Shown here one piece after another: positions 37,013 through 47,153 of a stretch of DNA of 49,895 nt. Made by a program: the position numbers and the translations under genes. The stretch comes from Methanocellales archaeon (GTDB taxonomy: Archaea > Halobacteriota > UBA148). Position 1 is the stretch's first letter; each line of letters opens with the position of its first letter. A model generated the notes under the pieces. The model searched no databases. It was not told where the DNA came from and saw nothing but the letters and a program-made list of their open reading frames with translations. The stretch spans positions 1 to 49,895 of the forward strand of contig JASEEV010000010.1 in NCBI GenBank assembly GCA_030019435.1. Reading direction: 5' to 3'.

Positions 37013-37903
37013 CTAATCACCAAAAAGTTCATGCAAGTGTATCAGGTACTTGCCTAACTTCCCGCCATAGTTACCAGCGGTTATCTTTATGATCCCATCG
37101 ACGGAACAGGCAGCCTCAATCCCCTTTCGCATTGCTTCATTTACGCTCTCAACGTCCAAGCCATCCAGGACGATCTCTAGCACGGAGTTGACATCTCTTG
37201 GCAGCTCGCTCTCAACCATTGCCTTCAGCGTGGGGCAATAAGCCGTGTTCGTCGATGCCTCTAGGAATTTATATCTGGAGCCGATCTTACTCCCACTTCT
37301 CACTATGCCACCAGGGAAGGGTGCAATGACGTTTCTCACCTTTTTTATCGCATCAACGGCTTTTTCAGAAGCCTCAAGAACGTGATCAATGTCCTTGCCA
37401 AGGATCAAGAAGTTGCCACCACCAACGGCTTTTTGAGCCTGAAATTTTTCCTCGATCACGAACTCTCCCTCCATTACTGGAATTCTCCAGAGCCTTCTTT
37501 TTCCAAGCAACTTTGAGATTTGGTATCCATCTCCAAAGAATCTAAGCTTTCCACCGATTGTAATCTTTATGTCCCCTTCTAGATTGTTAAAGCACGCTGA
37601 GGTGGGCGAAGTCATCACACACTGCCCAATCCTCCTCATCAATTGCGTCTCCAAGTCCTTTTCAGAAACTGCAAACACCAAGACATTCGTGCCAGGTCTG
37701 CCGTCTGGTGTTTCTTCTGGGGGAACTTCGCACTCTATCCCAGCTTCACATCCACACATGATTACCGATGTGCTGAACCCGGTCATTGAGGCTGCAGAGG
37801 CTAGGGCCCATTTTTCGTTTTTAGCGGTAATCAGAACCCTTGTGGCGTACATTTTGAAGGCTTCTGCAAACGTATCCTCAATCTCCACTCCATCTATTTG
37901 CAC
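37013..37903 (-). CDS. ftr: Formylmethanofuran--tetrahydromethanopterin formyltransferase
   Basis: MQIDGVEIEDTFAEAFKMYATRVLITAKNEKWALASAASMTGFSTSVIMCGCEAGIE...PDGRPG. Confidence 0.95.
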   Translation of the reverse strand: MQIDGVEIEDTFAEAFKMYATRVLITAKNEKWALASAASMTGFSTSVIMCGCEAGIECEVPPEETPDGRPGTNVLVFAVSEKDLETQLMRRIGQCVMTSPTSACFNNLEGDIKITIGGKLRFFGDGYQISKLLGKRRLWRIPVMEGEFVIEEKFQAQKAVGGGNFLILGKDIDHVLEASEKAVDAIKKVRNVIAPFPGGIVRSGSKIGSRYKFLEASTNTAYCPTLKAMVESELPRDVNSVLEIVLDGLDVESVNEAMRKGIEAACSVDGIIKITAGNYGGKLGKYLIHLHELFGD

Positions 37904-39501
37904 GATATCACCTCTTGCCTGGGCAAGTACTCCTCTTGGACGGGATAATTTTCGAAGTTAAGGGTATAGTACTCGGAAAAAATCTCTTTAATCTCATCTG
38001 TTGCCTCGCCTCCAGCATCCACCCAGAACGTCCTTCCAAGGTGACCCTTCGCTATTTTCCCATCCCTGACGACGATTTCCCCGTCCTTGATCACGTATTT
38101 TGCCCTGGAGAATGATCTCTCGAAATCATCCTCCAACTTGTAGATCGCGATGTCGGCATCAGCTCCAATGCCTAAGTGCCCCTTGTCTCTCAGTCCAAGA
38201 GCCTTTGCGGTAGCAGCCCTCGTTATGATCGCTATTTCATATAGCGAGTATTCTCTGTCGATGTCAGAAAGGGTTGTCATCTTGGAAACACCTTTGTGTG
38301 TTTTTGCTAAGAGCTCCCCCCTCTTCTCATTGCTCATGAGCCATGAAATGACCTTTGGGTAATGGTAAAATGGTCCAGCATTTGGATGATCTGTGGTCAG
38401 ATAGACCCTCCAAGGATCCTCTATGAGCAAGAACAATTCTAGGCCAATCGCCCATTGAATTGCATTTACTAGATTTCTCTCTCTAAAAACATAGGGAACG
38501 ATCCCAGCTCCAGTTTCCATTTCAACATCACTGTTAACCCATTTGTTGCCAGTTAGTTTGTATAAAGTGTGCTGCCATGGCCCATCAGCCGTCATCGTGG
38601 TGGCATCTCCAAAGACAACCTGCCCAACATCACATGTCACGTGCTCATTTTTGTTGATGTAATTTGCAACCTCTGGGGCGCCTGATGCAAAGCTAGCCCA
38701 ATCTTCTCCGGCATAAGAGTTGAATTGTATGTGTGTTATGTGGATCCTCTCTCTTAGAGCACTCATGGTCTCTATGGTTGTTTCAAAATTTCCAGGGGCT
38801 CCCAGGTTGTTGCAGTGCACGTGCACAGAGTGCGGTAAACCCAACTCTTCGTTGACCTTTGCTAGGTTCGTGATGACTTCTCTTGGCGTAACATCATAGT
38901 TTTCAACTTTGTCGTCCAAGCTCTCGACGTTTTTTCCCCATTTCCAACTCTCAACGCCACCAGGGTTCACCATTTTGATCGCGTAGCCCTTTGTGGCATT
39001 CAGCAAGAAGGCAACGAAGTTCTTTAATTTTTCAAATTCATCCTCCTCTATATATTTCAGCACAAAATAGTTGTTACCCATGAGCGGGAACATCATCTTG
39101 TCGATCATAGGGGTATCAGCAAATTCTTCATGCACATGTCTTGCACCTATCGGAGGAACTGCTGCCTCCGCAACTGTTGTATATCCAAGCTCTGCATATC
39201 TGTACCCAGTGACAAAAGTGGTCGGAACGGTATAACCAACACCGCTTCTCGTGATCTCCGTCCTAGGTACAACATCTTTCCTGTGATCTTCTGGTCGGAG
39301 CAACCTCCCGATGTTGATCTTTGATCCAGCTATGTGAGAGTGGATGTCCACACCGCCAGGCATCACCATTAGGCCAGAAGCATCAATGACTTCTTTTTCT
39401 TTAGACTCCTCAACGATCTTTCCATTCTCGACAAAGATGTCCATCCTCTCCCCGTCTATTCCATTCAAGGGATCATAGACCGTCCCATTCTTTATCATCA
39501 T
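37894..39501 (-). CDS. fwdA: Formylmethanofuran dehydrogenase subunit A (amidohydrolase)
   Basis: VMPGGVDIHSHIAGSKINIGRLLRPEDHRKD; HVHCNNLGAPGNFETTIETM; YLTTDHPNAGPFYHYPKVISWLM. Confidence 0.96.
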   Translation of the reverse strand: MMIKNGTVYDPLNGIDGERMDIFVENGKIVEESKEKEVIDASGLMVMPGGVDIHSHIAGSKINIGRLLRPEDHRKDVVPRTEITRSGVGYTVPTTFVTGYRYAELGYTTVAEAAVPPIGARHVHEEFADTPMIDKMMFPLMGNNYFVLKYIEEDEFEKLKNFVAFLLNATKGYAIKMVNPGGVESWKWGKNVESLDDKVENYDVTPREVITNLAKVNEELGLPHSVHVHCNNLGAPGNFETTIETMSALRERIHITHIQFNSYAGEDWASFASGAPEVANYINKNEHVTCDVGQVVFGDATTMTADGPWQHTLYKLTGNKWVNSDVEMETGAGIVPYVFRERNLVNAIQWAIGLELFLLIEDPWRVYLTTDHPNAGPFYHYPKVISWLMSNEKRGELLAKTHKGVSKMTTLSDIDREYSLYEIAIITRAATAKALGLRDKGHLGIGADADIAIYKLEDDFERSFSRAKYVIKDGEIVVRDGKIAKGHLGRTFWVDAGGEATDEIKEIFSEYYTLNFENYPVQEEYLPRQEVISCK

Positions 39502-40772
39502 CCTGCTTTCACCTTTTCAATTATTTCTTCCAAGACCTCTTTGTCGGAGGGAAATTCCGGCTCTACAACCTTTCTAAGCCGTATGGGGATACAATCCATC
39601 CTATATGCAGTTCCTTCGCACTCAACTCCTACCATAGCGGTAGGTATCACGACCTCTGCAACTAGTGATGTCATGCTGTTCTTGGGATCAATCACGATGG
39701 TGGGAATTTTAGCCAAGTGTTCAGAGGCTCTCAACGGGAAACTTGATAAAGGATCAGCGGCGATGATCAAAGCCGCATCACATTCCTTTCTAGATAAAAC
39801 GTCCACTGCAGAGAACTCACCTGGGTTATACCTGGGATATCCCCTTGAAAAATTGACTGAATATGGGTAACCTGTTTGCCATATAAGTACCTCATTGGCG
39901 CCAGCGACATTGAAATGTCCCCTCATCGAATTTATTGCGAATTTTGTGTAATCGTTTAGGTCCCTGACTAAGCTCAGAGCTGCATCGATGTTCATGTGTT
40001 TCCCCTTGCTCATCGTCAGACCCAGGCCAAAGAACAATACTCCGAACTTACAACTTTTCATTTTTTCTGCAACTTCTTTTATCGTTCCGTCCGCAACTCC
40101 TGCAACATCTCCAACCTCGTGACCTTTGATGGCTGCTCTCAATGCAGAAATGATCTCAAAATCACTGTTTGGTCTGATTTTTAGGAAGATGTCTGCTAAT
40201 TTAGTGGATGCGTTTTCCCTTACGTCTACAACTATCACAGTCCTATCTTTTCTGCCTTCTTGGGTGAACAAACCTTTTGAGAGTACGGAGTATCTCAAGA
40301 AATGCCTCAGGTGTGCTTCACCTGGGTTACACCCCCAAAAAATCACCAGATCTGCTCTGTTTTTTATTTCGCCCAGGGTACATTTTACAACGCCAACGGC
40401 TTGTACAGATACAAGGGTGGGTCCATGACAAACCGATGCGGTGTTGTCTATGGTTCCACCTACCAGTTCTGCAAGCTCGGTTGCAGCTCTCTGGGCATCA
40501 CACTCTGTGGAACTCAAGCCATATATCAATGGATGATCTGCGCTTCTGAGAATTTCCGCCGCTCTGTCCATTGCCTCCTCGATGCTTACCCCGATGAGTT
40601 CATCGTCCTTTCTTAACATGGGCTTTGCTCGGTCTCTATCATGGTTCATAAACTTACTTTTTGCGATGATGCATCCTCTCTTTGTGTTGACGACCTTTCC
40701 GTCCTCAACCGTAACTTCAAGATCATCGCAAAGACACCCACAAAATGGGCACACAACGTGTTCGTGAATCAT
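39498..40772 (-). CDS. fwdB: Formylmethanofuran dehydrogenase subunit B
   Basis: VCPFCGCLCDDLEV 4Fe-4S motif; NTASVCHGPTLVSVQAVG (Cys, not Sec); VIFWGCNPGEAHLRH. Confidence 0.95.
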   Translation of the reverse strand: MIHEHVVCPFCGCLCDDLEVTVEDGKVVNTKRGCIIAKSKFMNHDRDRAKPMLRKDDELIGVSIEEAMDRAAEILRSADHPLIYGLSSTECDAQRAATELAELVGGTIDNTASVCHGPTLVSVQAVGVVKCTLGEIKNRADLVIFWGCNPGEAHLRHFLRYSVLSKGLFTQEGRKDRTVIVVDVRENASTKLADIFLKIRPNSDFEIISALRAAIKGHEVGDVAGVADGTIKEVAEKMKSCKFGVLFFGLGLTMSKGKHMNIDAALSLVRDLNDYTKFAINSMRGHFNVAGANEVLIWQTGYPYSVNFSRGYPRYNPGEFSAVDVLSRKECDAALIIAADPLSSFPLRASEHLAKIPTIVIDPKNSMTSLVAEVVIPTAMVGVECEGTAYRMDCIPIRLRKVVEPEFPSDKEVLEEIIEKVKAG

Positions 40773-40773
40773 T

Positions 40774-41160
40774 TTAACCCCTTCTTATCAAGTCCACGAT
40801 CTCTCCGACCGTCAACACGTTCTCGTCCGTAGCTGAAATTTCTGCTTTAGCACCCTTATAACTCGGCATACCTGTTCCATGGGTGTCCATGCCGATCACC
40901 ATGTTCACCCAAGGTCCATACGGCATGAAAGCAATTCCACGGTTTACTTCCGATTTCTTGCACTTAACGACAGTCGAACCAAATTCAGTGCTTATTTTCA
41001 CAGGTTCTCCTTCCTGGACGCCGATCTCTTTCATGTCGTCTTCGTTCATCATGATCACTGCAACGTTCTCAAAATATTCCTCTGAAGTCTTGCCCACCTC
41101 TAAGCTTGCGCCTTGCTTGGCGGTCCTCCCGCTGATCAAAACGACTTCCATCCTAATCAT
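40774..41160 (-). CDS. fwdD: Formylmethanofuran dehydrogenase subunit D (molybdopterin dinucleotide-binding)
   Basis: LISGRTAKQGASLEVGKTSEEYFENVAVIMMNEDDMKEIGVQEGEPVKI; GIAFMPYGPWVNMVIGMDTHGTGMPSYKG. Confidence 0.93.
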   Translation of the reverse strand: MIRMEVVLISGRTAKQGASLEVGKTSEEYFENVAVIMMNEDDMKEIGVQEGEPVKISTEFGSTVVKCKKSEVNRGIAFMPYGPWVNMVIGMDTHGTGMPSYKGAKAEISATDENVLTVGEIVDLIRRG

Positions 41161-41213
41161 CTTTCTTCATTATTTTTCATTATATTTACCCTTTCTCATA
41201 CGGTGAAAAATTT

Positions 41214-42269
41214 TCATTTCTCCTTTTGGATGTAAAGGGTTCTTATGGGGAAAGGTATCTCTATGTTTTCCTCCTCGAACCTCTCCTTTATCCTAGAGTT
41301 TATGTAATCTACGACCATTATCTTCCTTTTTATGTCACTTATCCACACGATCAAGAGCAAATTCAGCGAAAAATCAGCAAACTCATTAAAAACAGCTATC
41401 GGGGGTGGATCATCTAAGACATCTGGCGCCTCTTTTGCGATCTCCAATAGAACTCTTTTTACCTTGTCGATATCGGAGCCGTATGCAACTCCTATTGGAA
41501 TGCGAAGCTTTAGCTTTATATCAGGCTCGGAAATGTTAGTTAGCTTCATCTTCGAGAGCTCCGCATTTGGTATGGTGATCAACGTGTGGTCGATGACGTT
41601 ATACAATCGCGTGCTTCTGAGCCCAACATCCCTGACCTCACAAAGTTCTCCTGTATCCAGCACAAGTCTATCTCCAAGCTTGAATGGGCGATCGATCATC
41701 AGATAAAATCCAGAAAACATGTTTGAGAGTGTGTCTTGCAATGCCAATGCGATTGCTATACCAGCAATACCCATTCCCGCAATCATGGGAGTTACATCCA
41801 TCCTCAGCAAATCCAGGACGATCAGAAGACCTATGATCACGAGAAATATTTTCGCTATTTTCTCCACGACGGGGACGATCACATCGTCAATCTTGCTCTC
41901 TGTTCTCTGTGCAAGAGAACGTCCATACTCCTCTATCAAGGCTGGAATAACACGATATGCGACCCAAGTGCCCAATATGGCACCTACTATCTTGAGTCCA
42001 AGCTTTATTTGCTCTAAGAAGGGAAATTTTACATGGACGAACGCAAGGTAAACACCGAGAAGAAGTATGATGAAATAGAGAGGTCTTTTTACCGTTTTGA
42101 TTATAAGATCGTCCACTTTCGTCTTCGTTCTAGCTGCAAATGCTTCCAAATATCTTTCGAAAAAGTGCATGAGTATCTTAGCCCCAGCAAGGGTTACGAT
42201 GATGATCGCTAATGCCATTATGTAATTGAAGTACCCCCACGTCACTACATCGATCATTTTATCAAGCAA
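41214..42269 (-). CDS. mscS: MscS-family small-conductance mechanosensitive channel
   Basis: AGMGIAGIAIALALQDTLSNMFSGFYLMIDRPFKLGDRLVLDTGELCEVRDVGLRSTRLYNVIDHTLITIPN. Confidence 0.93.
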   Translation of the reverse strand: MLDKMIDVVTWGYFNYIMALAIIIVTLAGAKILMHFFERYLEAFAARTKTKVDDLIIKTVKRPLYFIILLLGVYLAFVHVKFPFLEQIKLGLKIVGAILGTWVAYRVIPALIEEYGRSLAQRTESKIDDVIVPVVEKIAKIFLVIIGLLIVLDLLRMDVTPMIAGMGIAGIAIALALQDTLSNMFSGFYLMIDRPFKLGDRLVLDTGELCEVRDVGLRSTRLYNVIDHTLITIPNAELSKMKLTNISEPDIKLKLRIPIGVAYGSDIDKVKRVLLEIAKEAPDVLDDPPPIAVFNEFADFSLNLLLIVWISDIKRKIMVVDYINSRIKERFEEENIEIPFPIRTLYIQKEK

Positions 42270-42486
42270 AATCTCTCAGATGCCTTAAAAAGTTTCCCCT
42301 TAGCTCAGCAGTCCGAAAGTAACTAACGTTTGAATACATGTCATCGTGAGGTAAGCATATATGTCAGGGTACCTCTCTCCAAAATCTTTATATGGTCTTA
42401 TGATATCACAAGAAAGTAAAGCCGATGAGGTTTTGCTCAGATCATATAATGGCTGGGAGGCAAAATCTCAATGCGTTTGGCAAGTG

Positions 42487-42885
42487 ATGGATATATCTAA
42501 CAGCACAAAAGAGGAATACAGAGTGAGCACAGTTGCAGAGATGCTAAACAAAGTGCTGAGTGACCTGAAGAATGTTGGACACGTAGAAGCCTCTGCCATC
42601 GTGAGCAGAGACGGATTGCTCGTGGCATCTGACGTTCCTCCCGACATCCATGCTGAGGCATTCGCTGCTATGAGTGCAGCCATGTTGGGAGCAGCAGAAA
42701 AGGCCACTTCTGAGCTGAAGAGAGAAAATCCGAATCAGATCATCGTCAAGTTCAAAGGGGGAGAGATCATAGCAACAGGCGCAGGTCCTGAGGCTCTCCT
42801 AGTTGTCATGGCTAACCCTGGTGGGCTGGGATTGATCCTCGTAGAGGTGGAAAAAGCAGCTGAAAGGGTAAAAGAATTGTTGTGA
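42487..42885 (+). CDS. Roadblock/LC7 domain protein
   Basis: MLNKVLSDLKNVGHVEASAIVSRDGLLVASDVPPDIHAEAFAAMSAAMLGAAEKATSEL. Confidence 0.88.
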   Translation: MDISNSTKEEYRVSTVAEMLNKVLSDLKNVGHVEASAIVSRDGLLVASDVPPDIHAEAFAAMSAAMLGAAEKATSELKRENPNQIIVKFKGGEIIATGAGPEALLVVMANPGGLGLILVEVEKAAERVKELL

Positions 42886-42981
42886 ACGAGTTAGTTCCTA
42901 ATTTTGCGTTTTCGTCCATGAAAAACTCTCAGTGGAAAAGGTAATCTACCATAAAATGGTTACAGTAGAGAGGAGGATACG

Positions 42982-43704
42982 GTGAAATTCGAGGTGATTC
43001 CTTCTGTGGACATAAAAGACGGAAAGTGTGTCCAACTCATACAAGGCGTGCCAAGTAACGTTTCTTGGACGGGCAATGACCCAATCGGGATGGCCATGCG
43101 ATGGGTCAAGGAAGGTGCTAAGACCCTGCACCTAATAGACTTAGATGGCGCGTTCGGGGGGGAGAGGAGGAATACACCGTTGATTGAGCAGATCATAGGG
43201 CGATGCCCTGTGACAATACAGGTTGGTGGAGGCATCCGATCATATGAGTCTGCAAAAGCGCTCCTTGATGTTGGTGCAGATAGGATCATATTGGGAACTG
43301 CAGCTATAAGGGATGCAACGCTTGTCCAAAAATTGGCAGATGAATATGGGAGCGAACGCATCATGGTCTCCTTGGATGCAAAGAGTGGTGAGGTCATGAT
43401 TGAGGGTTGGAAAAAAAGCTCTGGTCTCAGAATCGTAGATACTGCTAAGAGTTTTGAGAGACTTGGTGCTGGGTTCATCTTCTTCACAAATATAGATGTC
43501 GAAGGGTTATTGCGAGGAATAGACCCCGAGCCCATAAAGAAATTAGTTGGGACGGTGGACATTCCCGTGATCGCATCTGGGGGCATCTCATCTCTGGAGG
43601 ATTTGATTGCGATTAAAAACACTGGTGCTATTGGCGCAGTGGTTGGAACAGCACTCTATAAGGGTAACTTCACGCTGAAAGAAGCAAGGAAGGTGATAAA
43701 ATGA
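42982..43704 (+). CDS. hisA: Phosphoribosylformimino-5-aminoimidazole carboxamide ribotide isomerase
   Basis: FEVIPSVDIKDGKCVQLIQG; LHLIDLDGAFGGERRN; IQVGGGIRSYESAKALLDVGADRIILGTAA. Confidence 0.95.
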   Translation: MKFEVIPSVDIKDGKCVQLIQGVPSNVSWTGNDPIGMAMRWVKEGAKTLHLIDLDGAFGGERRNTPLIEQIIGRCPVTIQVGGGIRSYESAKALLDVGADRIILGTAAIRDATLVQKLADEYGSERIMVSLDAKSGEVMIEGWKKSSGLRIVDTAKSFERLGAGFIFFTNIDVEGLLRGIDPEPIKKLVGTVDIPVIASGGISSLEDLIAIKNTGAIGAVVGTALYKGNFTLKEARKVIK

Positions 43705-44270
43705 GAAAGGCTAAGATGGAAAGAAAAACGAAGGAGACAGACATCAAAATCGATCTAAACATAGATGGAAAAGGAGATTACGACGTAAACACAGGCATAA
43801 AATTTTTCGATCACCTGCTTTCAAGTTTCGCCGTTCATGGAAAGTTTGACCTTAGAATCAAAGCGTCTGGGGATGATGAGCATCACATAGTAGAAGACGT
43901 TGGGATCGTATTAGGTCAAGCTCTAAAAAAATCCTTGAGCGAGAAAGAGGGCATCCGTAGGTTCGGACATGCAATCGTTCCAATGGACGACTCCTTGGCA
44001 ATGGTCGCAATTGACCTAAGCGGTAGAAGCTATCTCGTGTTCAACGCTAAATTTTCTGCCGCGAACATAGGGGACATGAGCACCGAGATGATGGAACACT
44101 TCTTAGAGTCGTTTGCCAGCAATGCAGGAATAAACATAAATGTGCGCGTGGAAGGAAGAAACGATCATCATAAGGGTGAGGCGCTGTTTAAGGCGCTAGC
44201 GTTAGCACTAAATGAAGCCACACAGCGAAGAAAAAGTGCTCCAAGCACGAAAGGAATGTTGTATGGGTAA
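43701..44270 (+). CDS. hisB: Imidazoleglycerol-phosphate dehydratase
   Basis: GIKFFDHLLSSFAVHGKFDLRIKASGDDEHHIVEDVGIVLGQAL; GRNDHHKGEALFKALALAL. Confidence 0.96.
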   Translation: MRKAKMERKTKETDIKIDLNIDGKGDYDVNTGIKFFDHLLSSFAVHGKFDLRIKASGDDEHHIVEDVGIVLGQALKKSLSEKEGIRRFGHAIVPMDDSLAMVAIDLSGRSYLVFNAKFSAANIGDMSTEMMEHFLESFASNAGININVRVEGRNDHHKGEALFKALALALNEATQRRKSAPSTKGMLYG

Positions 44271-45921
44271 GAAGGTACTGGTAACGACAGCATGGCCTTA
44301 TGCCAATGGACCTTTGCACTTGGGACACTTAGCAGGTTCATGTCTACCAGCTGACATCTTTGCCAGATATAACCGGATGGTTGGAAACGAAACATTGATG
44401 GTTTCTGGGACGGATGAGCATGGAACGCCAGTATCCATGCGGGCAGAAGTGGAAGGGCGTTCTCCAAAAGAGATCGTCGATAGATATCATGGGATAATCA
44501 AGCGCTCGCTACGTGACATCGGATGTTCATATGATCTGTTCACCAGGACCACAACTAAGAATCATCGTGAAACAGCACAGGAGTTCTTTCTCAGATTGCT
44601 CAACCACGACTACATCTATGAAAAGACTGTGAAGATGCCATACTGCCCTAAGTGCAACAAGTTCTTGCCAGACAGATATGTAGAGGGCAAGTGTCCCAGA
44701 TGTCATGCAGATGGCGCAAGAGGAGACCAGTGCGATGAGTGCGGTAGGACGCTCGATCCCATGGAATTGATCAATCCGTATTGTAAGCGTTGCGGGACCA
44801 CACCAGAGGTGCATGAGAGCAAGCATTACTTCTTTCGGCTAACTGCATTTCAAGATCGGTTGACAGAGTGGTTCAAGACCAAGAAAGACCTGTGGAGACC
44901 GAGTGTCTATAACTTCACGATCAATTGGTTAAAAGAAGGGCTAGAGGATAGGCCTATCACGCGGGACCTTGAATGGGGAGTTCCAGTGCCTGTTGAGGGG
45001 GCGGAGGGCAAAGTCATCTATGTCTGGTTTGAGGCTGTCATTGGGTATCTATCAGCGACAAAACAATACTTTGCTGAACAAGGCAAATCAGATGCATGGA
45101 GGGATTGGTGGGAGGATCCTGATACGGAAACTTATTATTTTATCGGAAAGGACAACATTCCTTTTCATACGATCATATGGCCTGCGATGTTGTTGGGTTA
45201 TGGTGGACTAAATGTACCCACAAGCGTCCCAGCGAACGAGTTTCTCAATCTGGAGGGGAGCAAGTTTTCGACGAGCAAGAACTACGCCGTCTGGTTGGAT
45301 GAGTATCTAGAGCATTTCGATCCAGATCCACTGCGGTACCATCTTTCCATCAACATGCCAGAATCCAAGGATGCGAATTTTACTTGGGATGAGTTTCAGC
45401 GCAGAAACAATGAGGAACTCGTGTCCACGTTTGGTAACTTTGCGCACAGAGTACTATCATTCATCGAAAGATTCCACGATGGAATCATTCCAGAGCCTGA
45501 TAGCATGGATGAAAAAGATCTTTCTGTGTTAAAAGAGATCGAGCTGGCAGTGGATGTTACTGGTGAGTTCCTTCAGAATTGCGAGTTCAAGAGAGCTATA
45601 GCAAGCGTCATGAAGCTCGCTTCATTTGGCAACCAGTATTTCAATGAAAAGGAGCCATGGAAAGATAAGGCGATGAGCAAAACAACGCTTTATGTGAGCG
45701 CTTGCATCGTAAGAGCCCTGGCGATCTTGATGGCGCCGTTCTTACCTTTCTCGGCGCAAAGACTTTGGAGCATGCTGGGCTATGATGACTCCGTGCATGA
45801 ACAGCGATGGCATTCTGCCAAGGAACACATCAAATCTCAGCCTGTAAGGGATGTGAAGCCGTTGTTCCGGATAATCAAGGGTGAGGACGTTGCAGGGCAA
45901 AAAGCCAAGTTGGGTAAATGA
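44263..45921 (+). CDS. metG: Methionine--tRNA ligase
   Basis: TTAWPYANGPLHLGHLAGSCLPADIFARY; zinc knuckle CPKCNKFLPDRYVEGKCPRC; LEGSKFSTSKNYAVW. Confidence 0.96.
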   Translation: MGKKVLVTTAWPYANGPLHLGHLAGSCLPADIFARYNRMVGNETLMVSGTDEHGTPVSMRAEVEGRSPKEIVDRYHGIIKRSLRDIGCSYDLFTRTTTKNHRETAQEFFLRLLNHDYIYEKTVKMPYCPKCNKFLPDRYVEGKCPRCHADGARGDQCDECGRTLDPMELINPYCKRCGTTPEVHESKHYFFRLTAFQDRLTEWFKTKKDLWRPSVYNFTINWLKEGLEDRPITRDLEWGVPVPVEGAEGKVIYVWFEAVIGYLSATKQYFAEQGKSDAWRDWWEDPDTETYYFIGKDNIPFHTIIWPAMLLGYGGLNVPTSVPANEFLNLEGSKFSTSKNYAVWLDEYLEHFDPDPLRYHLSINMPESKDANFTWDEFQRRNNEELVSTFGNFAHRVLSFIERFHDGIIPEPDSMDEKDLSVLKEIELAVDVTGEFLQNCEFKRAIASVMKLASFGNQYFNEKEPWKDKAMSKTTLYVSACIVRALAILMAPFLPFSAQRLWSMLGYDDSVHEQRWHSAKEHIKSQPVRDVKPLFRIIKGEDVAGQKAKLGK

Positions 45922-46411
45922 TAGCAAGATATCTAAATTGGACCTCGTCGAGATGGGTAGAGATGATGCCTCTATAGCCTGTACACAGGGAAAGATCTCG
46001 CTCTGGCTCGGTAAAAAGGCAACAGGAGATCTGATCAGACGCATTCTATCTGGCATAGCAAACGTCGACTCCTCAGTGGGATATGAAAGTGAAGTCATCT
46101 GTGACTTCGATGCCATCGAAAAATACGAGAGCAAGGGATATGTTATAGTTTCATATGCAAGGACAAAAGGGAAGTATCGAGCGATGTTCAACGTGCCATT
46201 TTCGAAAAAAGATGCGCTGAGGTGTTTTGCTGAATCCATTCTCGATGAGCTAAGGGATGGGGATGTTCAAAAGAATTTGCTCTGGAACGGCAGCGCTACT
46301 AAGATCATGCTGCTCTTCACAGAACTAAGCGATAATATAAAGGGTTGGCAGCTCAAGAGGGCGGAATTCAAAGATGATTCAGATAGGTATAGCCGGAATT
46401 CCGGCAGCTAA
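45881..46411 (+). CDS. Hypothetical protein (start uncertain, overlaps metG end)
   Basis: Long ORF filling the metG-endonuclease IV gap; no recognised family. Confidence 0.55.
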   Translation: MRTLQGKKPSWVNDSKISKLDLVEMGRDDASIACTQGKISLWLGKKATGDLIRRILSGIANVDSSVGYESEVICDFDAIEKYESKGYVIVSYARTKGKYRAMFNVPFSKKDALRCFAESILDELRDGDVQKNLLWNGSATKIMLLFTELSDNIKGWQLKRAEFKDDSDRYSRNSGS

Positions 46412-47153
46412 AAAGGGAAAAGGAACAGATGTTGGCATCAGATATCTTTCTGAGATCGGATTAGATGCCATGGAAGTCCAGTTCGTCCGAGGTGTGTTCA
46501 TGAGCAGCGACGTTGCCAAGAGGGTTGGTGAGACGGCAAAAGAGCTGGGGATCAAACTTTCAGTGCATGCTCCCTATTACATCAACCTTGCTGGGAGCAA
46601 AGAGACTATTGAGAAAAGCAAAAAATTCATCATCAATTCTGCCCTGAGGGCGAGCGAGATGGGTGGGAGCATAGTGGTGTTCCATCCTGCCTCTTATTCG
46701 GAAAACACGTTTGAATTGGTAAAGAGCGCTTGTGAGGAGATCAAAGCCAAGATAGATAAAAGCGTGCATCTCGGTCTTGAGACGACTGGGCGGCAAAGTC
46801 AGTTTGGCACCCTTGATGAGGTCATCAAGATCACAACTATGGTGGAGGGAACGGTACCAGTGCTCGATTTCGCCCATATCCATGCTAGGGGCAATGGCTC
46901 GCTGAAAAGCAAAAGTGCTTTCGGGAAGGTCTTTGATAGGTTTGATTGTGATGAGTTCCACATCCATTTTACTGGCGTCGAGTATAAAAACGGAAATGAG
47001 AAAAAACATATGCCGATAGACGACGAACCTAGTTTTGTGCATCTAGCAGAGGTTTTAGTGGAAAGGGGATACGATGCCACGGTGATCTGTGAATCACCTT
47101 TATTAGAGGTGGACGCATTGAAGATGAAGGGGATCATCAATGTCAAAAGATGA
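46374..47153 (+). CDS. nfo: Endonuclease IV-like TIM-barrel protein
   Basis: LSVHAPYYINLAGSKETIEKSKKFIINSALRASEMGGSIVVFHPASY; LGLETTGRQSQFGTLDEVI; VLDFAHIHARGNGSL; CESPLLEVDALKMK. Confidence 0.82.
   Translation: MIQIGIAGIPAAKKGKGTDVGIRYLSEIGLDAMEVQFVRGVFMSSDVAKRVGETAKELGIKLSVHAPYYINLAGSKETIEKSKKFIINSALRASEMGGSIVVFHPASYSENTFELVKSACEEIKAKIDKSVHLGLETTGRQSQFGTLDEVIKITTMVEGTVPVLDFAHIHARGNGSLKSKSAFGKVFDRFDCDEFHIHFTGVEYKNGNEKKHMPIDDEPSFVHLAEVLVERGYDATVICESPLLEVDALKMKGIINVKR

Noticed and set aside
42270-42486. Possible C/D-box sRNA or other ncRNA in the mscS-roadblock gap
   Set aside because: C/D-like words are imperfect and no complete C-D'-C'-D arrangement was found.
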